A stretch of DNA of 64,000 nt from RGIG3701 sp031553595 (GTDB taxonomy: Bacteria > Planctomycetota > Planctomycetia > Pirellulales > Thermoguttaceae), in NCBI GenBank assembly GCA_031553595.1, contig JAVBLI010000006.1, positions 1 through 64,000 on the forward strand. The letters are read 5' to 3'. Positions 26,769 to 35,827 of this stretch are shown here, one piece after another (the first letter of the stretch is position 1; each line of letters opens with the position of its first letter). Below the pieces are notes generated by a model. It ran no database searches, was not told where the DNA came from, and saw only the letters and a program-made list of their open reading frames with translations. The translations under genes and the position numbers were made by a program.

Positions 26769-29258
26769 TTACCGCCCCACGACAAAAACGCTCTTGATCG
26801 CCGGCAGCTTCACCCACAGCGTGACGTGCTTCACACCGTCCGTTTCGCCGCGTTTAACGTTCTGTGCCGGGATGGGCGTGATTTCGCCGGTGTGCGGATC
26901 CCAGAATTCCAGCGTCTGGAAGTCGCCGCGGAGCTGGGCGTCGAACTCCGCCTCGAAATCCGACGAATTCGCGAAAAAGTACACGTCCCGGCCATCCTTC
27001 ACCTTATGGATGTACTGGAGCATTCCCTCGATTTTGCTCTCCCAGAACGGCGTTTCCGTCAGGACGGGGAGCGCGGTCCCCGGCGCGGCAGTGATTTTCA
27101 CATCCGGCACCGGGAGCAGCGCGTTCAGCGCCTCGCGCAGTGAGTCCGTAGTGGGCCGGGGGAGAAAAATAGCGTTCTTTTTATAAACGGGCTCCTCGTA
27201 AAGCACCTGTTTTTCCGCATCTTTCACCGGCAGCTCCGGCGCCCTGCCGTATTTGTGCGCGTCGCGCAATTCACGGAATCCGCCGCGCCCTTCGATTTCC
27301 TCCTGACCGCTGAGAATCGCCTCGGCCGGGGCCTGCGTACGCGGGTCGATTCCGAAAATCCGCTGAATGGCGGCGCACACCTCCGCGTCTTTATCCCCCT
27401 CCGTGCTGCGCGACGGCAGGCGCGTTGTGGCGAGAACCTTCCCGCCCAGCTCGTGATATTTCAGGATTTTTTCCATGTTTTTCCATGAAATCACGTCCGC
27501 CCCGGTGAGATGCACAACCCGGTATTCCTCCCAGTTATTCGCGTTATTCAGCCGCATGACGGCCGAGTCACCGCGTTCTGCCGCCGTGCATTTCTCGTCC
27601 AGTACTTCCGGATGAATGAGCGTAAAGTCCCGGTAAATCCGCGCGGTCATGTCCGCGCCCACGGCCAGATAATCCGTCTCCTGCGGGTAATAAATGCCGT
27701 ACGTGCCGCGATTTTTCAAAAACCGCTCCGGGTGCAGGAAATGATAATACGCCTCCAGCGCGTCGATCGGGTACAGCATGCCGATATCCGCCACGTGGCG
27801 TCCGCCCTGGAGCATCAGACTCACCCGGCCCACGAAATCGCTGTGCGCGGGCAGCCCTTCCGCCAATCGCGGGTTCCGCCACGAAATTTCCGGAGGGATG
27901 TACACGCCGTCCGTGTGCGACCACGTGCCGTGATGCAGCAGCAGGTTCCCGCCGCGGGCGAAAATTTCCATCGCCGAACGGTACATCATGTTCATGTCGA
28001 ACGTGTTATTGCGGTAATTGCCGTAAATCTCGACGACGCAGATGGGCTGATCGTAATTGAACGCCGCGGAGGACGGAATCTTGAATCCGTCGCGCCCGTG
28101 GCCGTAATAATGAATGGAGTCGAACAGCGTGTAATCCGAGTATTTATGCATTTTCATGTTGTCGCCCGCAAAATCCACCGGCTGGATGGTGTACGGCCCC
28201 TGCGGATGCCCGCTGGATTTCACGCCGCGTTTTTCACACCACTCATGCACAACTTTCGGATACCCTGACGCGAAAAGCTCGCTGCGGACTTTCCAGAATC
28301 GCGCGCGGGCCGAGGCGGTTTCCTCGCCGATGTAATAAAAGAGCGCGGGGTAATCCACCGCCGGATTTCGGGCGTAAGTTTTTTCGTAAGCCGCGTTCAT
28401 CGCCGGCGTCCACCCCCGGAAGCCCTGCGTCAGCGAAACGGAAATGTCGTCATAAAACAGCAGCGGAATGGTCGTGCCGAAATGCTCCGGGAAGCGCTCG
28501 TAAAACGGATCATACGAAAGCGAGATGAACTTCGTCACGGCTTCCGGGCACATGTAATCCACCAGCCCGATCGGATCCGCGACGCACACGAACAGCATGA
28601 TTTTCCATTCGCCGGCCGGGACGTTCCACGTGATGTCATTCCCGCTGACAAATTTTGAAATGTCCACCCTTTCCAGCGTTTCCACGTTCATCGCCACCGC
28701 CGCCTGCAGCACGCCGCCGGGCTGGCCGTAAACGGCTTTTTCCACCAGTGGAATGGAAGACGTTTCTTTGAATTCGGCAGGCCCCGCGACCGTCCACTCC
28801 ACCTTATCCAGCCGCTTAATCGTGTCTTCCGGGAACTTCACCTTCAACGTCCACCCGGCACACCCGCTGGGGAAATCCAGATCGTCGTAAAACACGATTT
28901 TCATGCCGTCGCACTTCGCCGTCTCGAGCATCTCGCCGAACAACTGGAAATATTCCTCCGAAAGATATTTCGGCCGCGTGGACGAAACCGGCAGGAAAGT
29001 GTACCCCGCGAAGCCGCATTTTTTGGCGCCTTCAAAGAATTCCTGAATCAGCGCGGACGTCAGCTCGCCGTTCGTGTGCCACAGCGGCAGGCCCTTCAGC
29101 GGAATTTTCGCGCCGGGAAGAATGGCCGGGGCGGTGCGGAAATTTTCTTTCAGTGCATCCTTCGCGCCGCCCGCCGGCACCGCGTCCTCCGCACGCACCA
29201 TGCCCCCCAAAATCGCCATCCCCACCACACATGCCACAATCAATCCGTACTTTCTCAT
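26769..29258 (-). CDS. exported glycoside hydrolase, GH106 (alpha-L-rhamnosidase)-like
   Basis: 829 aa with a Sec signal (MRKYGLIVACVVGMAILGG, cleavage near VRAEDA). The N-terminal part matches the TIM-barrel opening of GH106-like proteins: PLWHTNGELTSALIQEFFEG, GYTFLPVSSTRPKYLSEEYF, KIVFYDDLDFPSGCAGW. Later segments (FYDDISVSL, HEWCEKRGVKSSGHPQG, GGNLLLHHGTW) fit the same superfamily. Specificity is inferred only. The ATG at 29258 is chosen because an AGGA inside a tandem repeat precedes it; the open frame runs further upstream into the selA-like gene without support. It probably acts with the GH5 and esterase genes nearby on plant or host glycans. Confidence 0.78.
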   Translation of the reverse strand: MRKYGLIVACVVGMAILGGMVRAEDAVPAGGAKDALKENFRTAPAILPGAKIPLKGLPLWHTNGELTSALIQEFFEGAKKCGFAGYTFLPVSSTRPKYLSEEYFQLFGEMLETAKCDGMKIVFYDDLDFPSGCAGWTLKVKFPEDTIKRLDKVEWTVAGPAEFKETSSIPLVEKAVYGQPGGVLQAAVAMNVETLERVDISKFVSGNDITWNVPAGEWKIMLFVCVADPIGLVDYMCPEAVTKFISLSYDPFYERFPEHFGTTIPLLFYDDISVSLTQGFRGWTPAMNAAYEKTYARNPAVDYPALFYYIGEETASARARFWKVRSELFASGYPKVVHEWCEKRGVKSSGHPQGPYTIQPVDFAGDNMKMHKYSDYTLFDSIHYYGHGRDGFKIPSSAAFNYDQPICVVEIYGNYRNNTFDMNMMYRSAMEIFARGGNLLLHHGTWSHTDGVYIPPEISWRNPRLAEGLPAHSDFVGRVSLMLQGGRHVADIGMLYPIDALEAYYHFLHPERFLKNRGTYGIYYPQETDYLAVGADMTARIYRDFTLIHPEVLDEKCTAAERGDSAVMRLNNANNWEEYRVVHLTGADVISWKNMEKILKYHELGGKVLATTRLPSRSTEGDKDAEVCAAIQRIFGIDPRTQAPAEAILSGQEEIEGRGGFRELRDAHKYGRAPELPVKDAEKQVLYEEPVYKKNAIFLPRPTTDSLREALNALLPVPDVKITAAPGTALPVLTETPFWESKIEGMLQYIHKVKDGRDVYFFANSSDFEAEFDAQLRGDFQTLEFWDPHTGEITPIPAQNVKRGETDGVKHVTLWVKLPAIKSVFVVGR

Positions 29259-29282
29259 TCCTAATTCCTCATTCCTAATTCT
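29250..29282. repeat. AATTCCTCATTCC tandem repeat at a start codon
   Basis: On the minus strand GGAATGAGGAATTA-type units repeat twice; the last unit supplies both the Shine-Dalgarno and the ATG of the GH106-like gene, and the first overlaps the stop of the selA-like gene. Confidence 0.5.
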
Positions 29283-30714
29283 AAAGCTCCACCGTATCCG
29301 CGCCGGGGAGTTTTTCGAACGCCTCGACCAGCAGGGCATCCTGACGCGGGAAGACACAGCGCATGTCCAGCACGAGTGTGTCACTTTCGAGACTTCCCCA
29401 GATCGCGGGCCTGCCGCCGGAAAGGCGATTCGCGATTCGACCAATCTCCGCCGACGCCCCGCGCCCGATCTCCGCCACGGGGTGAATGCACAGCTGCACC
29501 GTCTCCAGCAGCGGCGTTTCCGGATACCCGCCGAAAAGGTGGGCCGGCACGCTGCGAATACTCACTTTCCCGACGATCGCCAGCGCATCCAGTCGGCGTG
29601 CGATCCGCTCCGCGCGGTAACGCAGATTTTCGATCGACGTGTCCAGCAGCTGCATAATGGGCACGCACGTCATCATGCTGTCCGCGGAAACATACTTTTC
29701 GAGCGTCGCCTCCAGGGCCGTCTTCACCAGCGGACTGGCCGCGAACGCCGGCGCCAGCGGATTCTCGCGACACGCCTGCACCATCTCGCGGCTTCCGACC
29801 AGCATGCCGCACGCCGGTCCGTTCACCATATAATCGCCCGTGATCAGCACCAGGTCCGTCCCCGCCTTCAGCAGCTTCTTCGCCGACGGCAGCGACCCGC
29901 CCAGCACGGCGTCCAAATCCAGCAGGCCACCCATGCCCAAATCTGCAAACAGCGGCTTCCGCAGCGTCCGCGCCACCTTCACCACATCCCCAATCGGCGT
30001 GGCCTCCGCCGCCCCGTCAATCGAAAAATGCCCGGGAAACGCATAAAACGCCAGCCCCGCGTCCTCATGCATCAGCGCATGATAATAATCGGTGGCCAGC
30101 GTGCGATTCGTCGTGCCGATCTCCGCCAGCGCAACGCCCGCCGACGCCGCCAACTCCGGAATCCGAAACCGCCGCCGCCGGCTTTCATACAAATGGCCGC
30201 GCGACACTACGATTTTCCGCCCCGCGGAAAACGTCGAAAACGCCACCAGCAGCCCCGCCGCCGTGCTGTTAACGATCATCGTCGCCTCGGCCCCGACAAT
30301 TTTATTCACCAGCTTCTCAATCGCCATCTCCTGACGCCGCGACGACCACCCCGAAAGCGGCTCACCCATCCCCGGATAATCCCGCATCAGCGCCTCAACC
30401 GCCGCAACCGCCTCATCCGCAAGCGGCGGAGGCCCCAGCGTCTCCGGAAACAACTCGCCCGTCGCGTTAATCACCGGCCCGATCTGCGACGGATCCCCTT
30501 GCATGATCCGCTTCGCCACCAGGTCCGCCACCTCCGTCACGCTGGGAAGCGTCCGCTCGCTGGCAATAATCGCCGCACGGTTGCGCAGCTCGTCCAAAAT
30601 ATTCAGCGTCGTCGACACAATCTCCCCGCTGCTGATCTTGTTCAGCAGCGACTTCACGGCCGGGTTTTCCAGAATTTCACCCAAAGACGGGATATTTCGC
30701 AACGGATTTTGCAT
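29281..30714 (-). CDS. SelA-like fold-type I PLP-enzyme homologue lacking the PLP lysine
   Basis: 477 aa, full length relative to L-seryl-tRNA(Sec) selenium transferase. NPLRNIPSLGEILENP opens the N-terminal domain; VINATGELF, NSTAAGLL and FADLGMGGLLD match the PLP fold. The motif that in E. coli SelA reads SGDKLLGGPQAG here reads TGDYMVNGPACG: the Schiff-base lysine is Tyr (residue 295, codon 29830-29832). Normal selenocysteinyl-tRNA synthesis by the PLP mechanism is therefore unlikely. The ATG at 30714 is preferred over GTG 30735 because GAGGTG lies upstream of it. No selB, selC or selD is seen. The gene sits among glycan-degradation genes. Confidence 0.75.
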   Translation of the reverse strand: MQNPLRNIPSLGEILENPAVKSLLNKISSGEIVSTTLNILDELRNRAAIIASERTLPSVTEVADLVAKRIMQGDPSQIGPVINATGELFPETLGPPPLADEAVAAVEALMRDYPGMGEPLSGWSSRRQEMAIEKLVNKIVGAEATMIVNSTAAGLLVAFSTFSAGRKIVVSRGHLYESRRRRFRIPELAASAGVALAEIGTTNRTLATDYYHALMHEDAGLAFYAFPGHFSIDGAAEATPIGDVVKVARTLRKPLFADLGMGGLLDLDAVLGGSLPSAKKLLKAGTDLVLITGDYMVNGPACGMLVGSREMVQACRENPLAPAFAASPLVKTALEATLEKYVSADSMMTCVPIMQLLDTSIENLRYRAERIARRLDALAIVGKVSIRSVPAHLFGGYPETPLLETVQLCIHPVAEIGRGASAEIGRIANRLSGGRPAIWGSLESDTLVLDMRCVFPRQDALLVEAFEKLPGADTVEL

Positions 30715-30837
30715 CGGACGGCACACCTCAGACACTCAGAAAACAGCAGCGCATCACGCACCCCCGCGCCATGCACACGATACCCCGATTATACCATCCC
30801 GGCACCCGCGGCGATATGGGGGATGGAATGGGAGGAA

Positions 30838-31063
30838 ATTGATAATTGATAATTGATAATTGACGCAAGCGAGCTATTGGCCGTTTCCCCAAGAACAGCA
30901 GCCGGGAATGAAGCGCAGCGGAATGACCGGATAAGCACCGTAGAGCGTTTTTCCACTTCGATCCGGTCATTATGCGTCATTTCATTCCGCTCCATTCCCG
31001 GCTGCTGTTTTTTGGGAAACAACCTGTTGTGACGCAGTTAATTATCAATTATCAATTCCTCTT
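30838..31063. repeat. TTGATAA tandem repeats flanking a hairpin repeat
   Basis: ATTGATA-type heptamers repeat three to four times at 30838-30864, and the complementary array (TTATCAATTATCAATTCC) lies at 31042-31061. Together they form an outer inverted repeat around the hairpin copy at 30883-31020. The right array overlaps the stop region of the GH5 gene. Confidence 0.6.
30883..31020. repeat. 3'-end hairpin repeat (copy 9, full length)
   Basis: Complementarity extends to the ends (GTTTCCCCAAGAACAGCAGC against GCTGCTGTTTTTTGGGAAAC). It ends 31 bp before the GH5 stop codon (minus strand). Confidence 0.9.
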
Positions 31064-32536
31064 CAGCAGTTCCAGCATTTTGCGGTCGAGCTTGTGGCCG
31101 TGGAAATCTTCATACTCCACATCCGCGCGGCCGCTGTCCATGATGCCGAACGCGCCGCGGAAGTTCCACAGGGCCCAGCCCCAGCCGACTTCCTGCCAGT
31201 TTTTCAGGTTATCCTCCATCCAGCACAGCGTCACGTCATGCGGCGTTTTGTTATACGCGCCGAACTCGCCGACCATGACGCCGACACCCGTTTTCTGGAC
31301 GGCCAGCCACGGCTCTATCTGCGCAGTGCGGAGCCACTGGCGGTCTTTTTTCGTCGAGCTGTCCAGCGTCCGCCGGGCGGCGTCATACGTGAATTTCGTG
31401 ATCGGCTCGCCCCACGCCGGCAGCATTTCCACGCCGATAGGTTTTTCCGACTGCGGCGAGAGCGTCATGTACGTCAGCTTCATCCAGTCGCCTTCGCGGA
31501 TGCCGATCTTCACGGTTTTCGTTCCCGCGGGGATGACGGCGGTGTAATTTTTGTCGTAAATGTTCTGGTAACAGCCCCAGTCGTGCACGACTTTCGTCCA
31601 CTCGCCCTCGCCTTCGCCGGGCTCAAACGTTTTTGTGAACACATCCTTGTCGTCGGCCTCGACGTAAAATTCCGCCTTCGTCGAAACCTGATGCACACGG
31701 ATGACCAGCGTGGTTTCTTTCGGGAACGGCCCCTCGATCGTCATCGGCTCGTGCCACTCCTTTTTCCATGAACCGTAAACCATGCCGTTGCCCATGAGGG
31801 TGGGCCAGGTCGGGACGGGGAAGGTATCGGAGCCGCCCATCCAGTCGGCCTTGTAATGCGTCAGCTCGATCGGGGCGTAGCCGCGTGTGGCCAGGGCAAG
31901 CTGCATGGCTTTCGCGCCGGGGAACGGTTTTCCGCCCCACTCGAGTCCGTCGGAGATGATCAGCCGATCCGGGTCCTCCTTACGGATCGCGGCGACGATC
32001 ACCGCCACGGCCTTTGCATACACATCCGCGTCGACATTCGCCGGCTCGTTAAAGAGATTGAAACTCAGCCGGGCGTTCGAAATGCCCTTATACCGCTTGG
32101 CGAACATGGCCCAGTGCTTCGCGCAGACCCGCTGCGTCTCGACGTCCGTCCAGAGACTGGTTTTTTCCTGCGGGTACGCCACGGTGTAACCCGGGGCGCG
32201 GTGAAAATTGAGGTTCACGTGGATGTCGTACTGCTGGCCCCACGCGACCGCCTGGTCGATTTCCGCCAGTGTCTTTTCGTCGAACTTTTCCCAGTCGCCA
32301 TCCACGATCCAGCACCGATAATCCATCGGCAGGCGGACGAAATTAAAACCCAGGTCGCGGATCATTTCGAAATCCTTCTCGACGAACGGCTGGTTGTTAT
32401 GCACCATGAACTTCTCCAGCAGGTTAAACCCCCGCCAGCGCGGTAGTTTGTCCCACGACGCGGCCGGCAATTCGGCGGCGACGACGGGTGTCGTCAAAAA
32501 AAGAATCAACGTGAGGATGGAAAGGACGCGTCGCAT
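31052..32536 (-). CDS. exported GH5-like cellulase/hemicellulase with inserted beta domain
   Basis: 494 aa. Sec signal MRRVLSILTLILFLTTP with cleavage near VVAAE. The catalytic barrel has RGFNLLEKF, GFNFVRLPMDYR, acid/base Glu in SFNLFNEPANVD and nucleophile Glu in GVMVGEFGAYNK, then GWALWNFRGAFGI. Between these, residues about 240-385 form an extra beta-rich region (VIRVHQVSTKAEFYVEADDK, GTKTVKIGIREGDWMK) that looks like a carbohydrate-binding module inserted in the barrel. The ATG at 32536 is chosen because GGAG lies 6 nt upstream. Likely beta-glucan or mannan hydrolysis; exact substrate unknown. Confidence 0.88.
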   Translation of the reverse strand: MRRVLSILTLILFLTTPVVAAELPAASWDKLPRWRGFNLLEKFMVHNNQPFVEKDFEMIRDLGFNFVRLPMDYRCWIVDGDWEKFDEKTLAEIDQAVAWGQQYDIHVNLNFHRAPGYTVAYPQEKTSLWTDVETQRVCAKHWAMFAKRYKGISNARLSFNLFNEPANVDADVYAKAVAVIVAAIRKEDPDRLIISDGLEWGGKPFPGAKAMQLALATRGYAPIELTHYKADWMGGSDTFPVPTWPTLMGNGMVYGSWKKEWHEPMTIEGPFPKETTLVIRVHQVSTKAEFYVEADDKDVFTKTFEPGEGEGEWTKVVHDWGCYQNIYDKNYTAVIPAGTKTVKIGIREGDWMKLTYMTLSPQSEKPIGVEMLPAWGEPITKFTYDAARRTLDSSTKKDRQWLRTAQIEPWLAVQKTGVGVMVGEFGAYNKTPHDVTLCWMEDNLKNWQEVGWGWALWNFRGAFGIMDSGRADVEYEDFHGHKLDRKMLELLKRN

Positions 32537-32568
32537 AAAAGTCTCCATAAAAACATTATTGTCCATTG

Positions 32569-33603
32569 TCAATCGTCCACTGTCAATTGCCCCGGCCGGA
32601 AGCCTTTCGCGGACTGTCCGAAGCCGAAATCCAGCGGCTTATACTCGCCGACGATCTCGACGCACATGGCGGGCGTGATCTGGGGCGTCATGTCAAGCAG
32701 CCAGTAACTGGCGTTTACCAACAGGCGGCGGAAGCCCTCCGACTCGAGGTCCATCGCCGAGCCCATGGTCGTCGTCACCGCCCGGCCGGTCTGGCCATCG
32801 TCGACCCGGTACGTTTTCGTCCACAGCACTGGCATCATCGGGGCGTTCTTTTCATTCTCGACCGCGGCATCTGTCGGCTTCATCCCTGAAAGCACTTGCC
32901 CCAGCACGAGCGTTTCGGAATCGCCGGGTAGCGGCAGCCGCACGGTGTAAACGTCCGTCGGGCAAAAAATGTCATCACACCCGGTCGTGATCGGATGCGT
33001 TTCCGCACCCGCGGCAATCACACCGCGCGTCGCCTCGAATTTATGATGCCCGTGGTGATCAATCCAGGTTTCGCCCAACACCCGCCGGCCGAATCCGCCA
33101 TCCCAGCTCGTGTCGCCCGCCTCGCCGCGGTAATTAAAACTGTAACGCGACCACTTCCGTCCCGGCGGGATGTTAAACGCATGCGTCGACGTCCGCACCC
33201 CAATGATCGGCTTGCCCGCCGCAAGATAATCCGTGATGTGCTTCATCTGCTCGTCCGGCAGGTTGCGGAAACGCAGGAACATGATCACCAGATCGGCGGA
33301 GGCCAGGGCCTCAAGGCCGGGAATGTTGTCGACGACCGTCGGGTCGATTTCGCCGGTTTTCGGGTCGATCGCGTACAGCACGGTGCAGCGGAAGCCGTGG
33401 TGCAGGGCCAGGATTTTGGCCAGTTGCGTCTGCATCTGCTCGCTTCGATACTCTTCGTCGCCGGAGAGCAGCACGACATGCTTGCCGCTGCCGGGTTTGT
33501 CGGCCGCGCCTTCGAAAACGGCGGTCAACGCGTCGGATTGCGCGATGGCGCTGGCCGAAAGCCAGAGGCCGCATAAAAAAACGAGGATCATTATCAGCCG
33601 CAT
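32569..33603 (-). CDS. exported ThuA-like (trehalose-utilisation type) domain protein
   Basis: 344 aa. Signal peptide MRLIMILVFLCGLWLSASA. The body fits the ThuA/class I glutamine-amidotransferase-like fold: KHVVLLSGDEEYRSE, LASADLVIMFLRFRNLP, YLAAGKPIIGVRTSTHAF, followed by ETHPITTG and GRAVTTTMGS. ThuA proteins are linked to oxidised (3-keto) sugar metabolism in rhizobia and are common in planctomycete glycan loci. GGAAAGGA precedes the ATG. It is 32 nt from the GH5 gene and 18 nt from the esterase-like gene, so these three form an operon. Confidence 0.85.
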   Translation of the reverse strand: MRLIMILVFLCGLWLSASAIAQSDALTAVFEGAADKPGSGKHVVLLSGDEEYRSEQMQTQLAKILALHHGFRCTVLYAIDPKTGEIDPTVVDNIPGLEALASADLVIMFLRFRNLPDEQMKHITDYLAAGKPIIGVRTSTHAFNIPPGRKWSRYSFNYRGEAGDTSWDGGFGRRVLGETWIDHHGHHKFEATRGVIAAGAETHPITTGCDDIFCPTDVYTVRLPLPGDSETLVLGQVLSGMKPTDAAVENEKNAPMMPVLWTKTYRVDDGQTGRAVTTTMGSAMDLESEGFRRLLVNASYWLLDMTPQITPAMCVEIVGEYKPLDFGFGQSAKGFRPGQLTVDD

Positions 33604-33621
33604 GGGAATGTCCTTTCCACT

Positions 33622-34533
33622 TTATTTCTTTTGTTTTGCTTCACTCACTTGAACATACTTCGCGAAGAATGCCCCCATGCGTATCGCGGCGGCCTCGTCG
33701 AACAGCCGCTCGGAAACATGCCCGCCGCCATCGGCCGGGAAGATGAGCAGCTCGCTCTTGGCCCCCGCCTTTTTCATCGTTTTGTCCAGCAGCCGGGCCT
33801 GCGAAACCAGCACCACAGTGTCGTCCTCCACGTGCAGGATGAGCATCGGCGAGGAATCTTTCGTGACGTGATTCACGGGGCCCATCTTGCGGATCATCGC
33901 GAGCTTCGTTTCGCGTGTGCCGCCGAAAACTTTTTCGCACTCCGCCTCGATACTCGGGTCCTCGGCGACGAACGCCTCGAAGTCCGTCGGGCCGGCCACC
34001 ACCACACCCGCACACACCGTACTGGGCTGGTCGAGATGCTCGCCCACGTCGAACTCCCGCGTGGTCATCGTGCACAGCAGGGCCGTCAGGTGCGCCCCGG
34101 CCGAGTAGCCCCACGCGCCGAAACGCTCGGTGTCCATGTTATACTTCTTCGCATTCGCACGCAGCCACCGAATCGCCGCCTTGGCATCCTGAATCTGCGC
34201 GGGCATCGGGTTGTCGGGCACAAAACGGTAATTAACCGCCGCTGCCGCGTAACCGTACTGGGCCGCGAGTTTGGCGTGCGCCGCCACGTGCGTCTTGTCG
34301 CCGAACTCCCAGTAACCGCCGTGCAAAAACACCAGCACCGGCAGCGGCTTCTCCGATTTCTTGTAACCCTTGGGCAGGTAAATGTCAAGCTGTTGACGCT
34401 CGCCGCCTTTTTTCACATACGAAATATCTTTCATCACGGTCGCCTCCTGAGCCGCCACGGCGACGGACATCGGCATGACGGCACACACGGCCAGCGCCGC
34501 CAGCAGGGGAATTTTAATAACACGGTGGAACAT
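33622..34533 (-). CDS. exported alpha/beta hydrolase (carboxylesterase/BD-FAE type)
   Basis: 303 aa. Signal peptide MFHRVIKIPLLAALAVCAVM to about VAVAAQ. The oxyanion hole is in VLVFLHGGYWEFGDK, the nucleophile Ser in AWGYSAGAHL, the acid probably Asp in ILHVEDDTVV and the His in GGGHVSER. This arrangement is typical of feruloyl/acetyl esterases that remove side-chains from hemicellulose, in line with the GH5 gene nearby; lipase-like or peptidase-like activity cannot be excluded. AAAGGCGA precedes the ATG at 34533. First gene of an apparent operon with the ThuA-like and GH5 genes. Confidence 0.85.
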   Translation of the reverse strand: MFHRVIKIPLLAALAVCAVMPMSVAVAAQEATVMKDISYVKKGGERQQLDIYLPKGYKKSEKPLPVLVFLHGGYWEFGDKTHVAAHAKLAAQYGYAAAAVNYRFVPDNPMPAQIQDAKAAIRWLRANAKKYNMDTERFGAWGYSAGAHLTALLCTMTTREFDVGEHLDQPSTVCAGVVVAGPTDFEAFVAEDPSIEAECEKVFGGTRETKLAMIRKMGPVNHVTKDSSPMLILHVEDDTVVLVSQARLLDKTMKKAGAKSELLIFPADGGGHVSERLFDEAAAIRMGAFFAKYVQVSEAKQKK

Positions 34534-34592
34534 GGAGTCGCCTTTCGTAAATGGAATAGGGGAGGTTATCTGTTGCGCAGCAGCGCCACGCA

Positions 34593-34670
34593 CATCCCGC
34601 TCCTACGGAGCGATAAAATCCGTTCTGCGTCCGCTTTCTATAAACATTCCATCCCTCCGGGATGAGGATT
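34593..34670. repeat. REP-like palindromes with GAATGTTTATAGAAA tag
   Basis: Two short palindromes (GCTCCTACGGAGC at 34599-34611 and ATCCCTCCGGGAT at 34650-34662) flank TTTCTATAAACATT. The same palindrome-plus-tag arrangement occurs at 51718-51841. It sits 3' of the sugar isomerase gene (minus strand). Confidence 0.65.
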
Positions 34671-34692
34671 TCGCATTTTACGCCTGCGACTC

Positions 34693-35616
34693 TCACGCAA
34701 ACAACTTCCGGATATACTCCGCGCTGCGGCGGAAAATCTCCGGCGCCGCCAGCGTGTGTGGCGTGCCGTTCTCCGCGGCCTGCTCCAGCACCATGTGCGG
34801 AAGATCGTCGCCGTAAAGCTTGCGGTAATACGCTGCGATCTGGGCGTGGTCGATGTCGCCATCGCCGAAACTCTCGCTCCAGACGGTGTCGACCGACTGG
34901 CGGAAATGGAACTCCACCGTCCGCGCGGCATACATGTGCATGTGGGCCTCGACTGCCGCGGTCGAATTCCCCGAGGCGCGGTACGACCAGTGCGTGTCGA
35001 AACAGAAGCCGACGCTCGCCGGGTCGGTGGTCGCCATCAGGTGCAGAAACTCGCGGCCGCCGAACTCCCACTCGGTGGTGTGGTAATGCATGCCGAGTTT
35101 CATGCCGAGGTCTTGCAGCACGCAGCCGTATTTTTCGTAAGCGGCCGACTGGCGGCGGATTTCCTCGTCCGACTTCCCGGACTTCGCGGCGGAATTGCAC
35201 ACGATCACGCGCGTGCCGAACGTTTTCGCCTTCTCGGCCAACTCCGTCATGCGGGCAAGCTCCTGCGTCACCGCGGCGTCATCCGTGTAAAAATTCGGGC
35301 CCGTGTAAAGCGACCGCATCTCCAGCCCGGCATCCCCCAGCCGCCGCGCGAAATCCTCGGCCTCTGCCGCCGTGGAAATGGTGGGCTCCACCCCGTCAAT
35401 CCCCGCGGCCTTCAACTCCGCCAGGCAGTCCATGAAATGCTTGCCGTCCCGCCCGAAAAGATTCGCGCAGGTGTACTGATTCGCCGCGATGTGAAGGCGT
35501 CCGCCGTCCGCGGCTTCCTTCACCGTGTCGGCCAGCGCCGCCGCGCTGCCGGTTAAAAAAGGCATGGCGGAAACAGTCGCCGCGGTTTTCAAAAAATTTC
35601 GTCGTGTGGTAGGCAT
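34693..35616 (-). CDS. Tat-exported sugar phosphate isomerase/epimerase-like TIM barrel
   Basis: 307 aa AP-endonuclease-2-fold protein. Tat signal TTRRNFLKTAATVSAMPFL. Conserved metal-site segments of the xylose-isomerase-like barrel are visible: GIDGVEPT, TRVIVCN, GMHYHTTEWE, FCFDTHWSYRA, VEFHFRQSVD and MVLEQ. Export by Tat is common for planctomycete members, which act on periplasmic (often 3-keto) sugars; one relative class has recently been tied to 3-keto-glycoside lyases/isomerases. GGAG precedes the ATG. It lies upstream of the esterase-ThuA-GH5 group, separated by REP-like palindromes. Confidence 0.83.
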   Translation of the reverse strand: MPTTRRNFLKTAATVSAMPFLTGSAAALADTVKEAADGGRLHIAANQYTCANLFGRDGKHFMDCLAELKAAGIDGVEPTISTAAEAEDFARRLGDAGLEMRSLYTGPNFYTDDAAVTQELARMTELAEKAKTFGTRVIVCNSAAKSGKSDEEIRRQSAAYEKYGCVLQDLGMKLGMHYHTTEWEFGGREFLHLMATTDPASVGFCFDTHWSYRASGNSTAAVEAHMHMYAARTVEFHFRQSVDTVWSESFGDGDIDHAQIAAYYRKLYGDDLPHMVLEQAAENGTPHTLAAPEIFRRSAEYIRKLFA

Positions 35617-35648
35617 GGTATTTCTCCAGTTTGGTTATGGGTTAAATG

Positions 35649-35817
35649 TAAGAACAACAGCCCGAAGCGTGAGCGAGGGATAAAAATCGCTTAAAAATTC
35701 TCAATTTCCCGGTACCGTCACAGCCTATCCGGTCGCTAACGCTCCCGGCTGTTGTTCTTGTGAATACATAATTTGGTAGATGCTCTATCCCTCGCTCACG
35801 TTTGGGGCTGTTGTTTC
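35649..35817. repeat. 3'-end hairpin repeat (copy 10), nested composite
   Basis: An inner unit (35651-35762, AACAACAGCCCGAAGCG ... CGCTCCCGGCTGTTGTTC) is followed by a second right arm (TATCCCTCGCTCACG...GGGGCTGTTGTTT, 35789-35816) that pairs with the first left arm. It looks like two overlapping copies. It ends 11 bp before the stop of the corrinoid protein gene. Confidence 0.82.
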
Positions 35818-35827
35818 ACAGGCGATT

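Noticed and set aside
29074..30849. 591-codon plus-strand frame opposite the SelA-like gene
   Set aside because: Arg/Pro/His-rich antisense frame with no recognisable features.
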